This document shows, in pieces, positions 46,137 to 58,710 of a stretch of 64,000 nucleotides of DNA. The position numbers were made by a program, and so were the translations under genes. The stretch is from Istiophorus platypterus (lineage: Eukaryota; Chordata; Actinopteri; Istiophoriformes; Istiophoridae): the NCBI GenBank assembly GCA_016859345.1, contig CM029121.1:12499911-12563910 (forward strand). The letters run 5' to 3'. The number at the start of each line of letters is the position of its first letter. Position 1 is the first letter of the stretch. The notes below the pieces were generated by a model. The model worked only from the letters and a program-made list of their open reading frames with translations, was not told the origin of the DNA and did not search any database.

Positions 46137-49100
46137 CATATATATATATATATATATAAAAAAAACTAACTGTATAACTTTTCAGGAAAATGTTGCTTTG
46201 TTATTAACTTATGTAGACTTTAAGCCCAACCCATATCTGTCATGGTTACATTTAAATTTAAAGACCTTAGTGCACAGTATGTGTAATCACTGTAGGCTGT
46301 ATGTGAATGTTTTTTGTTTCTTTCAGAAAACAAGTGAAGAAATCCGTAAGGTGAGTGAAAAGCCACCTTTGGGTCCCTCTGCCACCCTGTCCGCCACCAC
46401 AGAGGATGACAGCTTTGGCTCGAGAAAGGCTCGTTCATCTTTTGGAAAGGGTTTCTTCAAGATCCGCGGGGGCAAGAAGACAAGCAGCACTCTTAACCTC
46501 GGTAAGAGCAAACCGCATCATTAAACGGCTGGAGTTATATCTGCAAGGTGACTCAGCCTGTATTTGATGTCATCTTGTGTGACATTAAGCTAGCTGTGGA
46601 ACTGACCTGCTGTTTACTACAGACTGAGATTTTCCTGGAGATCTTTCCTCCACTATGGAGAGCTCTTTATTTTCCCAAGCCACACCCATGGAATATACTA
46701 TATGGGCCATAATTTGCAGCCCACACAAACCGTGGTCCCAGTTTAACTATGGAAGTCTGTTTGTGTGTTGTTGTATGCCCTGCTTCCTTTCTGTGGGTTA
46801 TTTGTGTGAACTGTACACATGTATGTCTGTTTTTGTTTCCCACCTCTCCAATCCTGTTGTTATTTCAATCATAATTCCTGCCCTCTTGTTCTTTTTCTGT
46901 TGGACCCTGTCGTGTGTTGTGTGTGCTTTGTAACACATGAAGACCGCAACTGGAGTGCAAGTGCGCCAATGCTAGGTACAGTATAGACCACAGGTCATTG
47001 TAGGCTTGCAGTAGTTCTCCAAAGAAAGCCAAGGAAACTACTGAATATATCCTGTATGACTATACATCTTTGCCTTTTCTAAACTCATCCATCAGCTTAC
47101 ATCTTTTGATCATATCATATTTCATTAGCTGCAGTGTTTTAACAGCCACACCCTTGTAACTACCTACTGTTACACAGATGTCTGTTCAACATACAGCCAG
47201 TCTGTTGTGTATGTTGATTTGCCTGTGTGCCTGCATGTATTTGTTTACACTCTATTGTTTCCGTCAAACTTTCCCTAAAAAACAAATCTTTATTTTGATC
47301 CAGATTATCAGAGAGGATTGTTCATTTGGCTCTTTAATGCCCCCCACTAAAAGTCTAAAAAAACCCAACTAATGAATTTCATTTTTATTTAATGAAATAA
47401 AATCATTTTATTTCAGTCTTTGTCAGACATCACCTTGGTCTGATGCATGTATTCTAATGACAGCATTTCTTTTAATGATCACCACCATGACCTCTCAGTC
47501 CGTGTAGGTCTATGAGTGGTCATGTGTATGTCTTGAGTGTTTTCTGGCCCCTTTGCAGTAGCTCTGTCTCCACCGATTTGTGTATGTCTCCCGCACTGAT
47601 GCTCACGATGCCGATGATTTTCTGTGGGGATTTGTTTGTACAGCTGAAACAGAGCGACAGGGAACTGAACATCTGGATCTAGCCGGGCTGCCACAAAGGT
47701 CGACTAACAGCGACAGCACCCACACACTCCCTACAACCCCAGAGAGCAAGAAAAAATCCAAGGGAATAAAGAAACTCTTTGGGAAGTGAGTAAAAAATGA
47801 AATGAGATTCTTGACCTCTTCATTTTATGTAACTTTAAAAAAAAAAAAAAAATTGGGTTAAACCAATATAAGTGTAATTCTGTCAGATTCAGTTAGACAT
47901 TAGACTAATGTGCAAATGATGTATTACTCTAGAGATTTGCATAATTTTTTGGGGAAGTTTTAATATTAGGACTTGAATGTTATACTTTTAAGGTTAAGAA
48001 GAAGTCAGTCTACCACATTTAACCTGGATGACAACCTACCAGAGGGCGAGTTCAAGAGGGGAGGAGTGCGAGCCACAGCAGGACCCAGACTGGGTTGGTC
48101 CCGTGACCTACAACGAGTCAACAAGTAAGTCTGTGCATTCTTCCTAAATAATGAAACTCAGAATGTTGTTTCCTTGTTATTGATCTGATGTACGATAAAA
48201 ATTTTGAGAACATGCAGGAGCTTTATGGCTAAGTAGCCTTTGTCAGGATAACAAAAACATCAAAAAAGCATGAACAATATCTCACAATTTAAACTTGTTT
48301 CTGTTTGTTATCTTTTTATGCTTTTTATGCCTGCGTACCTTTTGAACGTTTCTACTTTTCTATTCTATTCTATTCTTTTTTTTTTTTTTTTTTTTTTCCT
48401 TAGTGATGTTGATGCACCCTTTGCACGCTGGTCAAAGGATCAGGTGTGTGACTGGCTGCAGGAGCAGGGTCTTGGTCTTTATGGGAACATGGCTCGTGTA
48501 TGGATCTCCTCTGGACAAACGCTGCTACAGGCCTCACAACAGGACCTGGAGAGGGTTAGATGAAGCAGAAGAATTTAATAAGTTTACTAAAGCTGGACGG
48601 CGGGCAAAGTATTCTTTTGTAGTGTACCGTGATACCCAGGGATGTGTAGTCCTTACTTGTCGTCTTTTTGATGATTAGGAGCTGGGCATTAAACACCCGC
48701 TGCACAGAAAGAAGCTGCAGCTGGCTCTGCAGGCCCTTGGCTCAGAGGAGGAGGATAATAAAGGAAAGCTTGACTACAACTGGGTGACGAGTGGGTACCA
48801 GCTACCAGTAAAAAAAATAAATAAAAATTCTCTGCCAATGTAGATATTGTGATTTTTTTTTTTTCTTCTTTCCTTCTAATTGATCAGTTTGACTTTAAAT
48901 TATACTTGACTTTCAACTCTACTTCCTTCTCATACCCCTACCTCTCAGGATGGCTGGACGACATTGGCCTGCCTCAGTATAAGACCCAGTTTGATGAGGG
49001 AAGGGTGGATGGTCGCATGCTGCACTACATGACAGTGGTGAGTGTTGGCAAGTTACATGCGCTCCCTCCACAGACTCCATGGATAAGTAGGTCTGACAAG

Positions 49101-51144
49101 TCCGGTGCCATCTTACATTAGGATTATTGCACAGCGAGTCTCAGCTCGAGTGGAGATGGCCTGGTCACAACCTCTGTGATAGTTGTTTATTGCAGTAAAC
49201 ATTGGTTGTTTACTGCGTGCAAAATTGTTATTCTATTTAATGATTTACTTAGTCACAGCTTCAGCAGAACTTTCTTTTATTGTTTCAGTTTTATAGTAAG
49301 TCACTCATGTCTTACTTTGTCCCTCAGGATGACCTGCTCTCTCTGAAGGTCGGAAGTGTCCTGCATCACCTCAGTATCAAGAGAGCTATACAAGTGCTTC
49401 GACTCAACAACTATGAGCCCAACTGCTTGCGTCGGCGACCATCTGATGAGGTTTTAGCAGCCTGTTTTACTGTTTGACATTTTATAATACAGTTGCATAT
49501 AAATGTGCTCTTCATTTTCAAAGTTGTGACGTATTCAACCTTTTTGTGCGCTTTGTGCCCATAGAACAACATTTCGCCAGCAGAGATCTCCCAGTGGACC
49601 AACCACAGGGTCATGGAGTGGCTGCGGTCTGTTGACCTTGCCGAATATGCTCCCAACCTGAGAGGCAGCGGTGTGCACGGAGGCCTGATGGTGAGACAGT
49701 CGGGTGTTCAGTGTTTCTGGGAAATAGAAACTCTCCAGATGCATCCACTCCTAATACATCCCCCATTTCCTTAGGTTCTGGAGCCACGGTTCAATGTGGA
49801 GACCATGGCATTGCTGCTGAACATCCCCCCGAACAAGACCCTGTTGCGTCGCCACCTCGCCACACATTTCAACCTACTCATTGGCTCAGAGGCCCAGCAG
49901 CTAAAACAGGAGTGTCTGGAAAACCCAGACTACACTCTGCTTACTGCCACCACCAAGGTCAAGGTAACACGTGTTATTGAGGATAGACTATCTAAGCTTC
50001 TAAATTTAGGGGAAAAAAATCTTCAACTCTACAAGAAAAAGAGTATGGAATTTGAAAAATGGTAAAATATCAGTGAAAGTTTTTTTTTTTTTTAATTTGA
50101 TATTTACATTTGATATTGTGATACTAGGTTTATCATTTTACCTGAATTGAAACAGGAAATGAAACAAAAAAAAGCAACAGTGAACAAGCTAACATGTATC
50201 TTTGCAATATGTTTCCACCACATACTTTCCTCTCTAACACTAATAACACAAGAGCCTTTAAAGTTGATTTAATTTCTACATTACACTATACTACAATAGT
50301 TTATTCACAAAAACTTAGTTGGAAAAATGTGAAAATATTTTTGACGGACATTTACTCTGCTTTTTATATATTTATAATTGTAGCTGTAATAAATGTCGCT
50401 CTGTCTTCTCTTTCTGTGTTCACACCAGCCAAAGAAACTATCTTTTGGTAACTTTGGCAGTCTGCGGAAGAAAAGGCAGGATGAGAGTGAAGAGTACGTG
50501 TGTCCAATGGATGTGGAGATGCCAAAGGGAAGAAGCTTCCAGAAAGGTTTCGAGCTCCAAATCTATGAGGACGACTTTGACAGGCTAGAACAGGTGATTT
50601 TGTTTTTCAAAGACTAAAGTGGATGATGATTTTTTTTTACCTAAAACATCCGCAGTTATATATTGAATGTGTTCAATTGTGTCAAAGGCATTTGCTATGT
50701 GCATCACACAGAGAGAAAATATTAATTTTAATGAGAGATCCTACTTCTCGAGTATATGTGCATTTTCACCAGCGATGCTGGAGGGTGACTGTTTCCATAT
50801 TCAGAGTAAAGAATCTGGTTTCCATAATCTATTGTGGATCAGTTTATTGAATTTGAAAGCTGCTTCTCTTTTCACAGATGGATGACTCTGAGGGAACTGT
50901 TAGACAGATTGGAGCTTTCTCTGAGGGCATTCAAAACCTGACAGTAAGAATCTAAAGTTTGACCTGGAAAAATAGCACACGATCAATACCATTATATCAA
51001 TATTATAGATTTTAGGTTTAAGTTGCTAATTATTTTTTTCTGTATTGTGGCTTTCACCAGAGTATGCTGAAAGATGATGAATTCTTCAAAGAGATTTCAA
51101 ATTCACCGAACCCCAGTGTAACAGATGAGGACTCCAATGCATGA
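35351..51144 (+). CDS. ppfibp1: Liprin-beta-1 (PPFIBP1)
   Basis: Twenty-seven coding exons (first exon begins 35339): 35351-35420, 36155-36360, 37425-37514, 37628-37741, 38143-38274, 39273-39365, 41518-41610, 42315-42432, 42628-42672, 43835-43896, 43995-44079, 44735-44874, 45438-45535, 46001-46061, 46327-46501, 46943-46975, 47644-47785, 47993-48124, 48404-48554, 48679-48790, 48949-49037, 49328-49450, 49565-49690, 49775-49963, 50429-50593, 50878-50943, 51061-51144; 997 residues. ATG 35351 follows an in-frame TGA; ATG 35360 is the next choice, nearer the human start. N-terminal coiled coil (about 100-330), variable middle, basic KKKSKGIKKLFGK motif, then SAM1 (about 630-700), SAM2 (about 718-785) and SAM3 (about 788-890). 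Liprin-betas bind liprin-alpha and act at adhesion and presynaptic/cortical scaffolds. Neighbour bmal2 matches human 12p11 order. Confidence 0.95.
39711..41094 (+). mobile_element. Degraded Tc1-like DNA transposon in ppfibp1 intron
   Basis: Inverted termini GTGGCATGAAAAGGTTTGGG (from 39712) and the complement of CTAAACTTTTTCATGCCACT (to 41092) are flanked by TA on both sides (39709-39710, 41095-41096), the Tc1/mariner target duplication. Inside, 40077-40340 encodes Tc1 transposase helix-turn-helix pieces (RKLSERMT, ANQNHPLTAKANQEDLADSG, TVQQHLHKY) and 40635-40870 its C-terminal relic. Frames are broken by stops and shifts. Length 1,384 bp, near full size; inactive. Confidence 0.9.
42628..42672 (+). 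other. ppfibp1: Probable 45-nt cassette exon of ppfibp1
   Basis: TTTAG acceptor and AAAC|GTAAGG donor bound 15 codons. The exon joins in phase with both neighbours, and skipping it also keeps the frame (the split codon becomes GAT, Asp, as in the human DxEVQ join). It adds a Lys/Arg-rich stretch to the coiled coil. Confidence 0.55.
45792..45829. repeat. Perfect 17-bp inverted repeat, 4-nt loop
   Basis: ACATGTATAGAGTCCTG at 45792-45808 is exactly complementary to 45813-45829, loop AGAG, in a ppfibp1 intron. It sits beside TA-rich simple sequence (45745-45780). Confidence 0.9.
46076..46158. repeat. (CA)n-(TA)n microsatellite
   Basis: A CA run to 46130 passes into TA repeats to 46158. It begins 15 bp after the end of the coding exon at 46001-46061. 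Confidence 0.95.
46943..46975 (+). other. ppfibp1: 33-nt microexon of ppfibp1
   Basis: Acceptor ...CATGAAG, donor GCTAG|GTACAG. It encodes DRNWSASAPML in frame, aligning with the conserved SAPNL segment of human liprin-beta-1, and its length is a multiple of three. Confidence 0.7.
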
Positions 51145-53150
51145 GCCCGTCAGCACCATGAGACCTGGTCCTGCTGTGAATGAAACTCTGTGCCAACTCT
51201 CTCCACCCGCACACAGACTTGTCTCAACAAACCCCAAGAATGCTCCCACATTTCTTTTAAGCGTTATGTTCAGAGATGAGCCAAAAGTATTACAGTGTCT
51301 TTTTTATATATATTTGAAAGGATGGTGTTGTGAAAGCCTAGAGTCCAGCAGCTGCTCTCACTTATGAACTTTGTCTCCGTTACTGTTGTCTGATGAAAGG
51401 GGGAACATTTAGGGCAACACCACTGCTTGCCTGCCAGCTGGTTTCTGGAGATATTTTGTACTCAGTTATGTTATGACATCTTTCTTTTTATGATAGAGAT
51501 GAAGTGTCAGTGAGCAGAAAGATGACATCTAGAATATGCCAATATAGATTTTAATATATGTCTTCAAAATTGCCTTCTGACTGTAGAAATATTGGAAAAA
51601 AGAGATGGGCTTCATAAAGTAATATGTTGAGCAGATTTACCCATTTTTAGAAGTTTGTGTAAAGTAATGACTCTGAAACAGCTGCTATGTTTTCTACAGA
51701 ACTAAGCCCTGCTAATTAATTGATAACTGTCTTATATTTTATCCAAATTTGAAGACCTAATAGGTTTTCCCCCGTCAGTAATACTCTGCATGCATTTGCA
51801 ACAATACATATCATACAGTACAAAGCCTAATGAATATCAATGCATGGTATTGAAATCCAACACATACATATATGAGTTTTGTCATTTATTTTATTTGAAC
51901 CATAAATTCATTTTAATGGAAACCTGTCAGCTTACACAGTTATTTTTGGTACAGTTTTGACATATTCACAAATTTACATTTGTAATAAAGTTGTAATGCA
52001 GCCCTTGACCATATCTAAGAAGATAGTTTTGTTTTGTTTTTTAATTTATCCTAATAATATCAATAAAGTAACTTAAATCAGGTGGGCTTTTCCTCAAATG
52101 GACAATAACAAGTCTTGAACACACAATGGGGGTAGTGGAAGCCATGGGAAAGTAGCTCATTTCAAGGCTGAGGGATGAAAAGCAAACTACATGCATCCTA
52201 AAAACATGGCCATTAAAGAATTAAGCAGCCTGTATTAGTCTGATTTCTTTGCTTCCTATATAGGCAATGAATTACAGGAATTACATCGACTGCACTTTTC
52301 TGTATATTATATCATAGCTCAACTGTGATCGTGGTGATTGTTTGGAGAAATCTGCACAGAGCAACCTGCAGGACAAGGGCAGTATGTCAGAAGACAGAGG
52401 AGAACAGAGTAATCAAACAAAACCCAGAGGAAAAAACATTTTAATTAGATTTTAGACTTACGTAATTAGACAACTATAACTTTTAAGAAATTGAGAAGGC
52501 ATTGCAGGTCCCCAGATTTCATAGAAATTAAATAAACCTTTTGAACTAACAAGCTAAGAGGGGGGTTGAATATCTGAGTGTACCCAGATGCTTTGAGGGG
52601 ATCTTATTTAAGGTCACATAATTTTCCTCACATAATGCAATCACTTTACTGAAGCTGCAGTTTTTGAATTGGTGGCAAAGGAAATTGTTTGCATCCCTTG
52701 TGCATTGTCAAAAAATTGCCCTGTACTGAACATAACAGTATATTAATATGAAAAAGGATGCCCTTTGATTTCTTTTTTTTTCAACAAATAACATCAAGTG
52801 CTAAAGTAAAACCATGTGGGAAAACAAACATCTAACTGAGATGTTTCTTCTTACTAACGCTTTGTATTTAAAACACGTTGTTTGCACTGTTTGATCACGC
52901 CAAAGATCTGTGTAGAAACATGGTCCAGTTGTAGTTGATGAAGTGGCAGTTCAGGGTTCTCCTGCTTGCAAAGCATTTTCTTTAATAAATATAAAGCTGC
53001 TCTCAGAGATTTTAGTTTCCTGCTCTATGAATTTAGCTTGTCATGCACAGTTTGAAACATTTTGTTTGGTCAGTACAGGTCAGTGTACTTGGGAAACTTC
53101 TCTCACTGGGGAAAGTGTGGTTTCATAACTAAGATGAAGTCTTGATCACT
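51145..53150 (+). other. ppfibp1: ppfibp1 3' UTR and flank
   Basis: No coding exon. Polyadenylation signals AATAAA at 51984-51989 and 52062-52067 are the likely transcript ends. The remainder is AT-rich DNA with nothing recognised. Confidence 0.6.
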
Positions 53151-53171
53151 TTTTCATATCTGAAAATAACA

Positions 53172-53544
53172 TTAAACAAGTTGATATGTACCTTTTACAT
53201 TAGAGCGTTCACTCTTCATTTTGCCCTCCTGTCTCCTCTCATCTTTATCCTCTTTCCCCTCTAAAACAAAATGCAGATTAAGAGGGAATAAAAGTAAATT
53301 CTTAAGACTTATGACCATACATGTAACCAGGTTAACTCTTTATTACTTAATGAATTATGATAATAACAATTCATAAAAAATAACATTGCTAAAGATTTAC
53401 ACTTAAAGTTGCCCCCCACCCTACCCCCTTTATTGTTTCTTTTATTTCATTTTTGCCACTCTCCAGTTTCTCCTCCTTTCTCATCTCCTCAGTCTCTTCA
53501 CTGGTTAAAGGAGCTCGCCCTCGCAGCTTTTTTGGAATGATCAT
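53172..53544 (-). CDS. Possible small two-exon minus-strand gene (about 68 aa), unverified
   Basis: On the minus strand an ATG at 53544 opens 40 codons to 53425, rich in Lys/Glu (MIIPKKLRGRAPLTSEETEE, then a charged stretch), followed by a GTAGGG donor. A second piece from 53258 to 53172, after a TTTTAGAG acceptor, continues in phase with 28 more charged codons to TAA. The open frame also extends upstream of the ATG to a CAG/AAG-type acceptor, so the ATG may be internal to a larger gene. No family recognised. The surrounding DNA is richer in G+C than its neighbours and holds a CRE palindrome (53557-53564). Could be chance. Confidence 0.25.
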
Positions 53545-53719
53545 GGAAGGATCTTGTGACGTCACACGAGCCTTTTGTGTGTGTCCTCTGACTCTTGGGT
53601 GGGGGAGCAAGGGGGAGAGCTCTGGAGCGAGCTAGGGCAGTCGCTAGGAGAAAAGCTAGAGGGAGAGTGAAAGGAGGAGCTAGAAGAGGAGGGGGCTCTA
53701 AAGTCTGAAGTCAGAAACA

Positions 53720-56300
53720 AACACAACCTCTAGATCTCTGCTTCACATCAGATAAACAAACCCTGAACTGTTTTGCCATAACAACTTTATGGAAAAGTCA
53801 TCACATCATTGAATTAAAAGTACCACAATGTAAATTAAACTGTAAAAATAAAAGTTATGCATTAAATCATACTCAGCACAAAGTATTGGCAGTAAATACA
53901 AATAGGTAAGCATCACTATTGACAGAGGCCTTACATATAGTATGAACACCAAAAAGTGAAAGTGTACAGACTACAGTTTATTGTACCCTCACTGAATAGA
54001 TGTTGATGGTAAGCTGAGAAAATTCAGTCAGAATCTACTTGTGAAATTCGATTGAAAAGATGTATTATTTATTATAAAGAATTAATGAGCATATGGATGA
54101 TTAGGCTGTAAAAGTGCTTGATGAAAATCTTTGATGTTGTCATATATTTCCAAAGAGATAGAGACAGAGCACCCTGATTAAATGCCAAAGCCATTTCACT
54201 GGCCCTGTCAAAATCTGAACTTTTAGCCGAAACAGCTTAAATTAAGAAATGATTACATACCTTGAGACATTCATTAACTTTGTGTTGTTCCTCAGATAAT
54301 TTCCTTTATCTCACTTTGTCCTGATATGAGCCTGGATGCTTTATTACAGCAAAGCCTAGATTACCAATTGGGCAAAGTAGGCCATCAAAAATCTACTTCA
54401 TATCATTTGAGCATACATAATTTGATTAACTTCAAATTTGTTAGAAATTTTCGCCACTGTAAGTACAATATCAACTATGGCTGGTCTTCTTTTGCCCTCG
54501 GTCTCATCGAGGGACTCCGTGTCAAAATGTACATTAAAAGACCAGAACTATTTCAGTTTATAATTATTGCTCTTTCTTTGTAAAGTTGTGTTTTATCAAA
54601 TTTTGTCATTTTTTTCCATGCGTCAAGTAATTAACATACAAATACTTGGCCCAGGTAGTATTATTCCACCACAGAAGTACTGTCTGGCTACAACCAATGA
54701 GTATTTTATTATCAATACATATGCCAAATATTTTCTGTAATAATCAGTTGAATGTTCAGTAAATATGAGAAAATAGTAAAAATCCACATCATTATTCCCT
54801 GAAGCTCAAGTTTACATTCAAGTCTACTTGCTTATTATGTCTGACCAAAGTTCAAAAACCCCAAACCCCTGACATTAGTCATAGAAAACAAGGGGAAACT
54901 GGCAAAATGCACATTTGTAAAGCTTGCGCAAGTGAATTTTTTCCTTAAAAATGACTTTAAAAAATTAAATTTCTGGCAATCAACTAATCAGTTAATCAAC
55001 TAGTCATTTCAACTCTAGAGAACTGGTTGGTTTCTGGGTGTTTGGGGAAAATAATGAAACTGCTATGTATTATGGAGCTAAACAAGTTTCTGCCCCACGG
55101 TCCTCCAAGGAGGTTGATCATGGTATGATTACTGATGCATTTTCCAAAGTGAAATGCCTGCCGGACATCATTTAACCAAACGTCATTTAAAAGTTCACTG
55201 TCCTATAGACAGACTTACACAGCTCCTACAACAGTATTTTTTCTTTACCCTTATTCAGTTAATGGATGTAATGTTAACACTTATACTTGAAAATCTCTTT
55301 TTGCAGTTGCTGTACACATCTGTGTGTATTTGTCAGGGCATTGGGCTATAAAATTGTTTCATTTTTTTGTTTGACGTTTTGTGAGTTTATTATGAGCATG
55401 TAGGACATTAAACTAACAGGGATTAAATAGCATTACAAAGTGTTTTTACTGAATGTATTGCTGATGGTGTATATTGCAAATAAGTTAAAAAAAAAAGTTT
55501 GGAAACATTATGTTTATTAGTATTTCTCCGTATGCTTGATTGTTGGATAGTTTAAGGGGATTTCGAAGGGGCGTATAAAATGAACCAAGAAAAGTAGCTT
55601 TTCTTATCCAAATTCAGTCAAAACCGTAAAACGTCAGTTGCATTTTATTAATTTTCATCTCTTCACAGATTTTCCCACTTTACATTTTGCACATACATAC
55701 CTACATTTACCCACATTACCTATATCTTAATTTTCTGCTCTTTTTTGCTCCCATCTTTTGGCAAATGCCCCCTAACCAACCTGGTGTTGTCCTTCACAGG
55801 TGACTTTACTGATTATGGTGTCTTCAGTTTTGTACCACTGCATCTTCTCATGCAGTGGATGAGCCAACACACCAGAAACATATTTGACTTAGATATGACT
55901 TTGACTATATGCAATATATAAAATATTGTACCTCACATGTGAAATCTAAACTTGTATTAGATGTTTTATAGACCCTGTTTTCTATGCAAGACCTGTGTCG
56001 AAAGTAAACAGAACTGTGTAAAAAGATTGCAACTTATTTGAAGTTGTGATCATTGCATCACTGCATTTGCAGAAATACAACAAACCCAGGGACCGAAACT
56101 CTATCCCTGAATCAAAGCGCCCTCTGGTGTCTATACAATTTAAATTTGTGGACCTTAAAGCTAAAGGAGTTCATATCTGTCTGGATTTGCCCATGCGCAG
56201 TTAATGGACATGGGCCAAGTCCTTGGTGGAGACTGGACCTAGAGTAAGACAGGCAACTCAGAGTACTCACTCTGCTGTAGTACAAGCTGAAGGAGTGCAC
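53720..56300. other. Intergenic DNA, no gene seen
   Basis: AT-rich. Holds one minus-strand copy of the TTAATCGATTA-type repeat (54730-55020). I searched for the single-exon REP15 gene and for MRPS35 exons, which follow PPFIBP1 in human, and saw neither. Confidence 0.55.
54730..55020 (-). repeat. Teleost dispersed repeat (TTAATCGATTA-type), minus orientation
   Basis: Reversed blocks of the family: CATTTAACTAGTTGATTAAC-type end near 55000, the complement of GTCATTTTTAAGG near 54945 and a GTCTGACCAAAGTTC block near 54838. Confidence 0.5.
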
Positions 56301-56316
56301 ACTTGAAAGAAGTACC

Positions 56317-58710
56317 ATGGCTACAAGGTGTGTATGTATTTCTTTTTATTTTGATCCATACGTTAGTCTGAAAATGACTTTCCTCCCTGTAGATATTTTT
56401 AAGTTAGCTACATTGTTGCAGTTCATAACACTGTGAGTAATTAAGTTTTTTTCTGTTAATGTTGTTGTTGTTGTTTTTATTTATATTACAGTTACCTTTA
56501 TCCGATTATTAAAAATCAGAATAGCCATGTTGTTGATTTTTTTTTTCCTTACTTTTAATGCATTTATCTGAAAGTGTCAAATGTGTATTATACAGGTTTT
56601 TTGGAGGCCTTGTCCTTATTGCAGTGTTTCTCAGTGGACCAAATGCATCAAGGTACAATAGCCTATATAAAAAAAATTGTCAGGACTTAACTTTGTTTAT
56701 AATGTTTTTGAGAATTTGTCAGTTGTTTGATTTTCTGTAACAGACCAGCTGTAAACTGGGAACTATCAAATCTTTTCAATGAGCTGTGGAGGTTAGATGT
56801 GAATCGCATGAAGCCTGGAATAGACTACACAATATCTGTTCAGGTATGGAACATACTCTTATTCACACACCACATGTACCCTCTGTTTTTTACAATGATG
56901 TATTCTGTGTTTGAACTGCCAGGGTAGAGCCGGTTTTGTAAGCCAGGGCAGCCATGTTGTACGGGATCATGCCTCACAGCCTCTGTTCTCCAGTGTTAAT
57001 GAGGACAAATTAAAGAACACAACCACCATCTCCCGTAAGTGTCTATGAAATAGACAGAAGAAGTTTCTTAGTTTCTGAGGTCACTTGCAGACTACACAAC
57101 AATAAATGGTATTTCTTTGCCTGCAGGCTTCATGAAGCTCCTGGACAACTATGAGCGGTCTATAGGTGTGACAGAGCAAGTTACAACAGAGGAGCAGACT
57201 GAGACTAATCTCTTCCTGGATGCCGTCTTACAGACAGAAGTCATGAAGGTAAATTTGACTTGTTACAACTCGTTGCATCCAACAAGCAGCATATTGTACA
57301 TTTTGACAGTTCAGTTACTTGTTTTTATTCTACAACAATGCATTTCTCACAGCTGAATGTTCCCAGTCCATATGTCTACGGCTTCTCAAACAAAGGAGAT
57401 ATTTCATAACAGTTGTTTTGTTTCCCACCAACTGTTTCCACTTTGTTGTTTTCCTACATTTTGTAGTTTTGAGGTTGTAGCTGAACTCCAGAGGGAGTTG
57501 TGAATCATCCTGCCTCAATGTGGTACTGAACACATTACTTCACAGTGTTAAGAAGGGGGAAGAAAAATCTAAAACATCTGTCTGCAGCTGTGGAATGCTT
57601 CATTGGCTGCAGCAATCTCCCCAAAGAGGATCCCTGAAAAAATGTGGACATGCTGTACTTGTTGTATTTGAAAGAAAGGCATTCAATTAGATGGATTTGA
57701 TGACTGAGGTTGACATCAGAACAATTCTGATACTGTGACAGTGAAATGGCTCTTGTACATTCCATGATCTCCTGTCTGAAAACAAAAGATGTAATGTTAA
57801 AAATGAGTACTATTATTCCCAAATTGTGTTGGAGTTTTCTCTTGTCTTCTCCCACTCTCCTCATTTGCTCTGTTCTTTACCATGAGAAAGCCCTGAATCT
57901 GAGTCTGGTTGGCACTGATGTGAATGTCATGAATATGATTTCTCTGCAGCGGGCCCATACGTACCTGGTGAGCAAAGGAAAGTCCAGGTCTGACTTGAGG
58001 CTGTTTAAAAATCAGCTAAGGTTGATCTGGTTCAATCTCTACCACAGACAGAGAAACATGGGGTGAGACACCAAAACAGCCGTCTGTAAAAGATACAGAT
58101 ACTTGTCCATTTGTTACATTCATCAGTAAATCAATGTGCGTACATAAAACAATCAAAGCACATTTTATTTTGAATGGTATTTCTAAACTGAAACATTCAC
58201 CAGCCTGGACTCCTCTGGATTTGAGCATGTCTTTGTTGGAGAAACCAAATCTGGGACAGAAATCATCGGTTTTCACAACTGGATCCAGTTCTATCTGCAA
58301 GAAAAAAACAGGCACTTGGACTACAAGGGATACAAAGCAAGGGAGCATGACTTAGTAAGTGTAAAAGTTCATCAGAAAGGAAAGGTTGTAATAAGATAAC
58401 CTGTTGTCTTTAAAATCCATGTGTTTCTCCACAGCCTGACCAGGATGACCATGTCCTGAACCTCCAGTTCAGCTGGTACGGTGTGGTGAAGCCTGTTGGA
58501 AGTGCCTTCATCGGGACCAGCCCCGAGTTTGAGATGGCAATCTTCACCATTGTCTTCCTCATGAACACAGAGAGGAGCACCGTGGTGTTGGTCAACATTG
58601 ACCAGTGTCAGATGGAGCTGGTGGTCATTAGACACGGACGCTCCCTCAATACAGCGTATCCCAAACTTCTCAGCAGCAACAGCAGACATGTTAGGCAGCC
58701 CTCACACTGA
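56317..58710 (+). CDS. Secreted EndoU-family (XendoU-like) endoribonuclease
   Basis: Eight coding exons: 56317-56327, 56596-56652, 56744-56843, 56923-57034, 57127-57248, 57950-58062, 58204-58354, 58435-58710; 942 nt, 313 residues. Residues 1 to about 20 form a signal peptide (RFFGGLVLIAVFLSGPNAS). The rest is one EndoU domain with the catalytic triad: His180 (GFEHVFVGE), His196 (IIGFHNW) and Lys241 (YGVVKPVGSAFIG), then the TSPEFEMA element. EndoU enzymes cut single-stranded RNA at uridines, metal-dependently, leaving 2',3'-cyclic phosphate ends. There is no somatomedin-B domain, unlike human ENDOU, so it resembles the short fish 'poly(U)-specific endoribonuclease-C/D' type. The first coding exon has only 11 nt. 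Polyadenylation signal AATAAA at 59091-59096. The exact paralogue name is not certain. Confidence 0.9.

Noticed and set aside
48403..48678. Open frame ending CVVLTCRLFDD overlapping SAM1
   Set aside because: It is another phase plus the 124-nt intron; the conserved SAM1 residues lie in the spliced model.
54326..54583. 85-codon frame as a possible REP15 relic
   Set aside because: No similarity to the Rab15 effector that I can recognise, and AT-rich chance frames of this size are common here.
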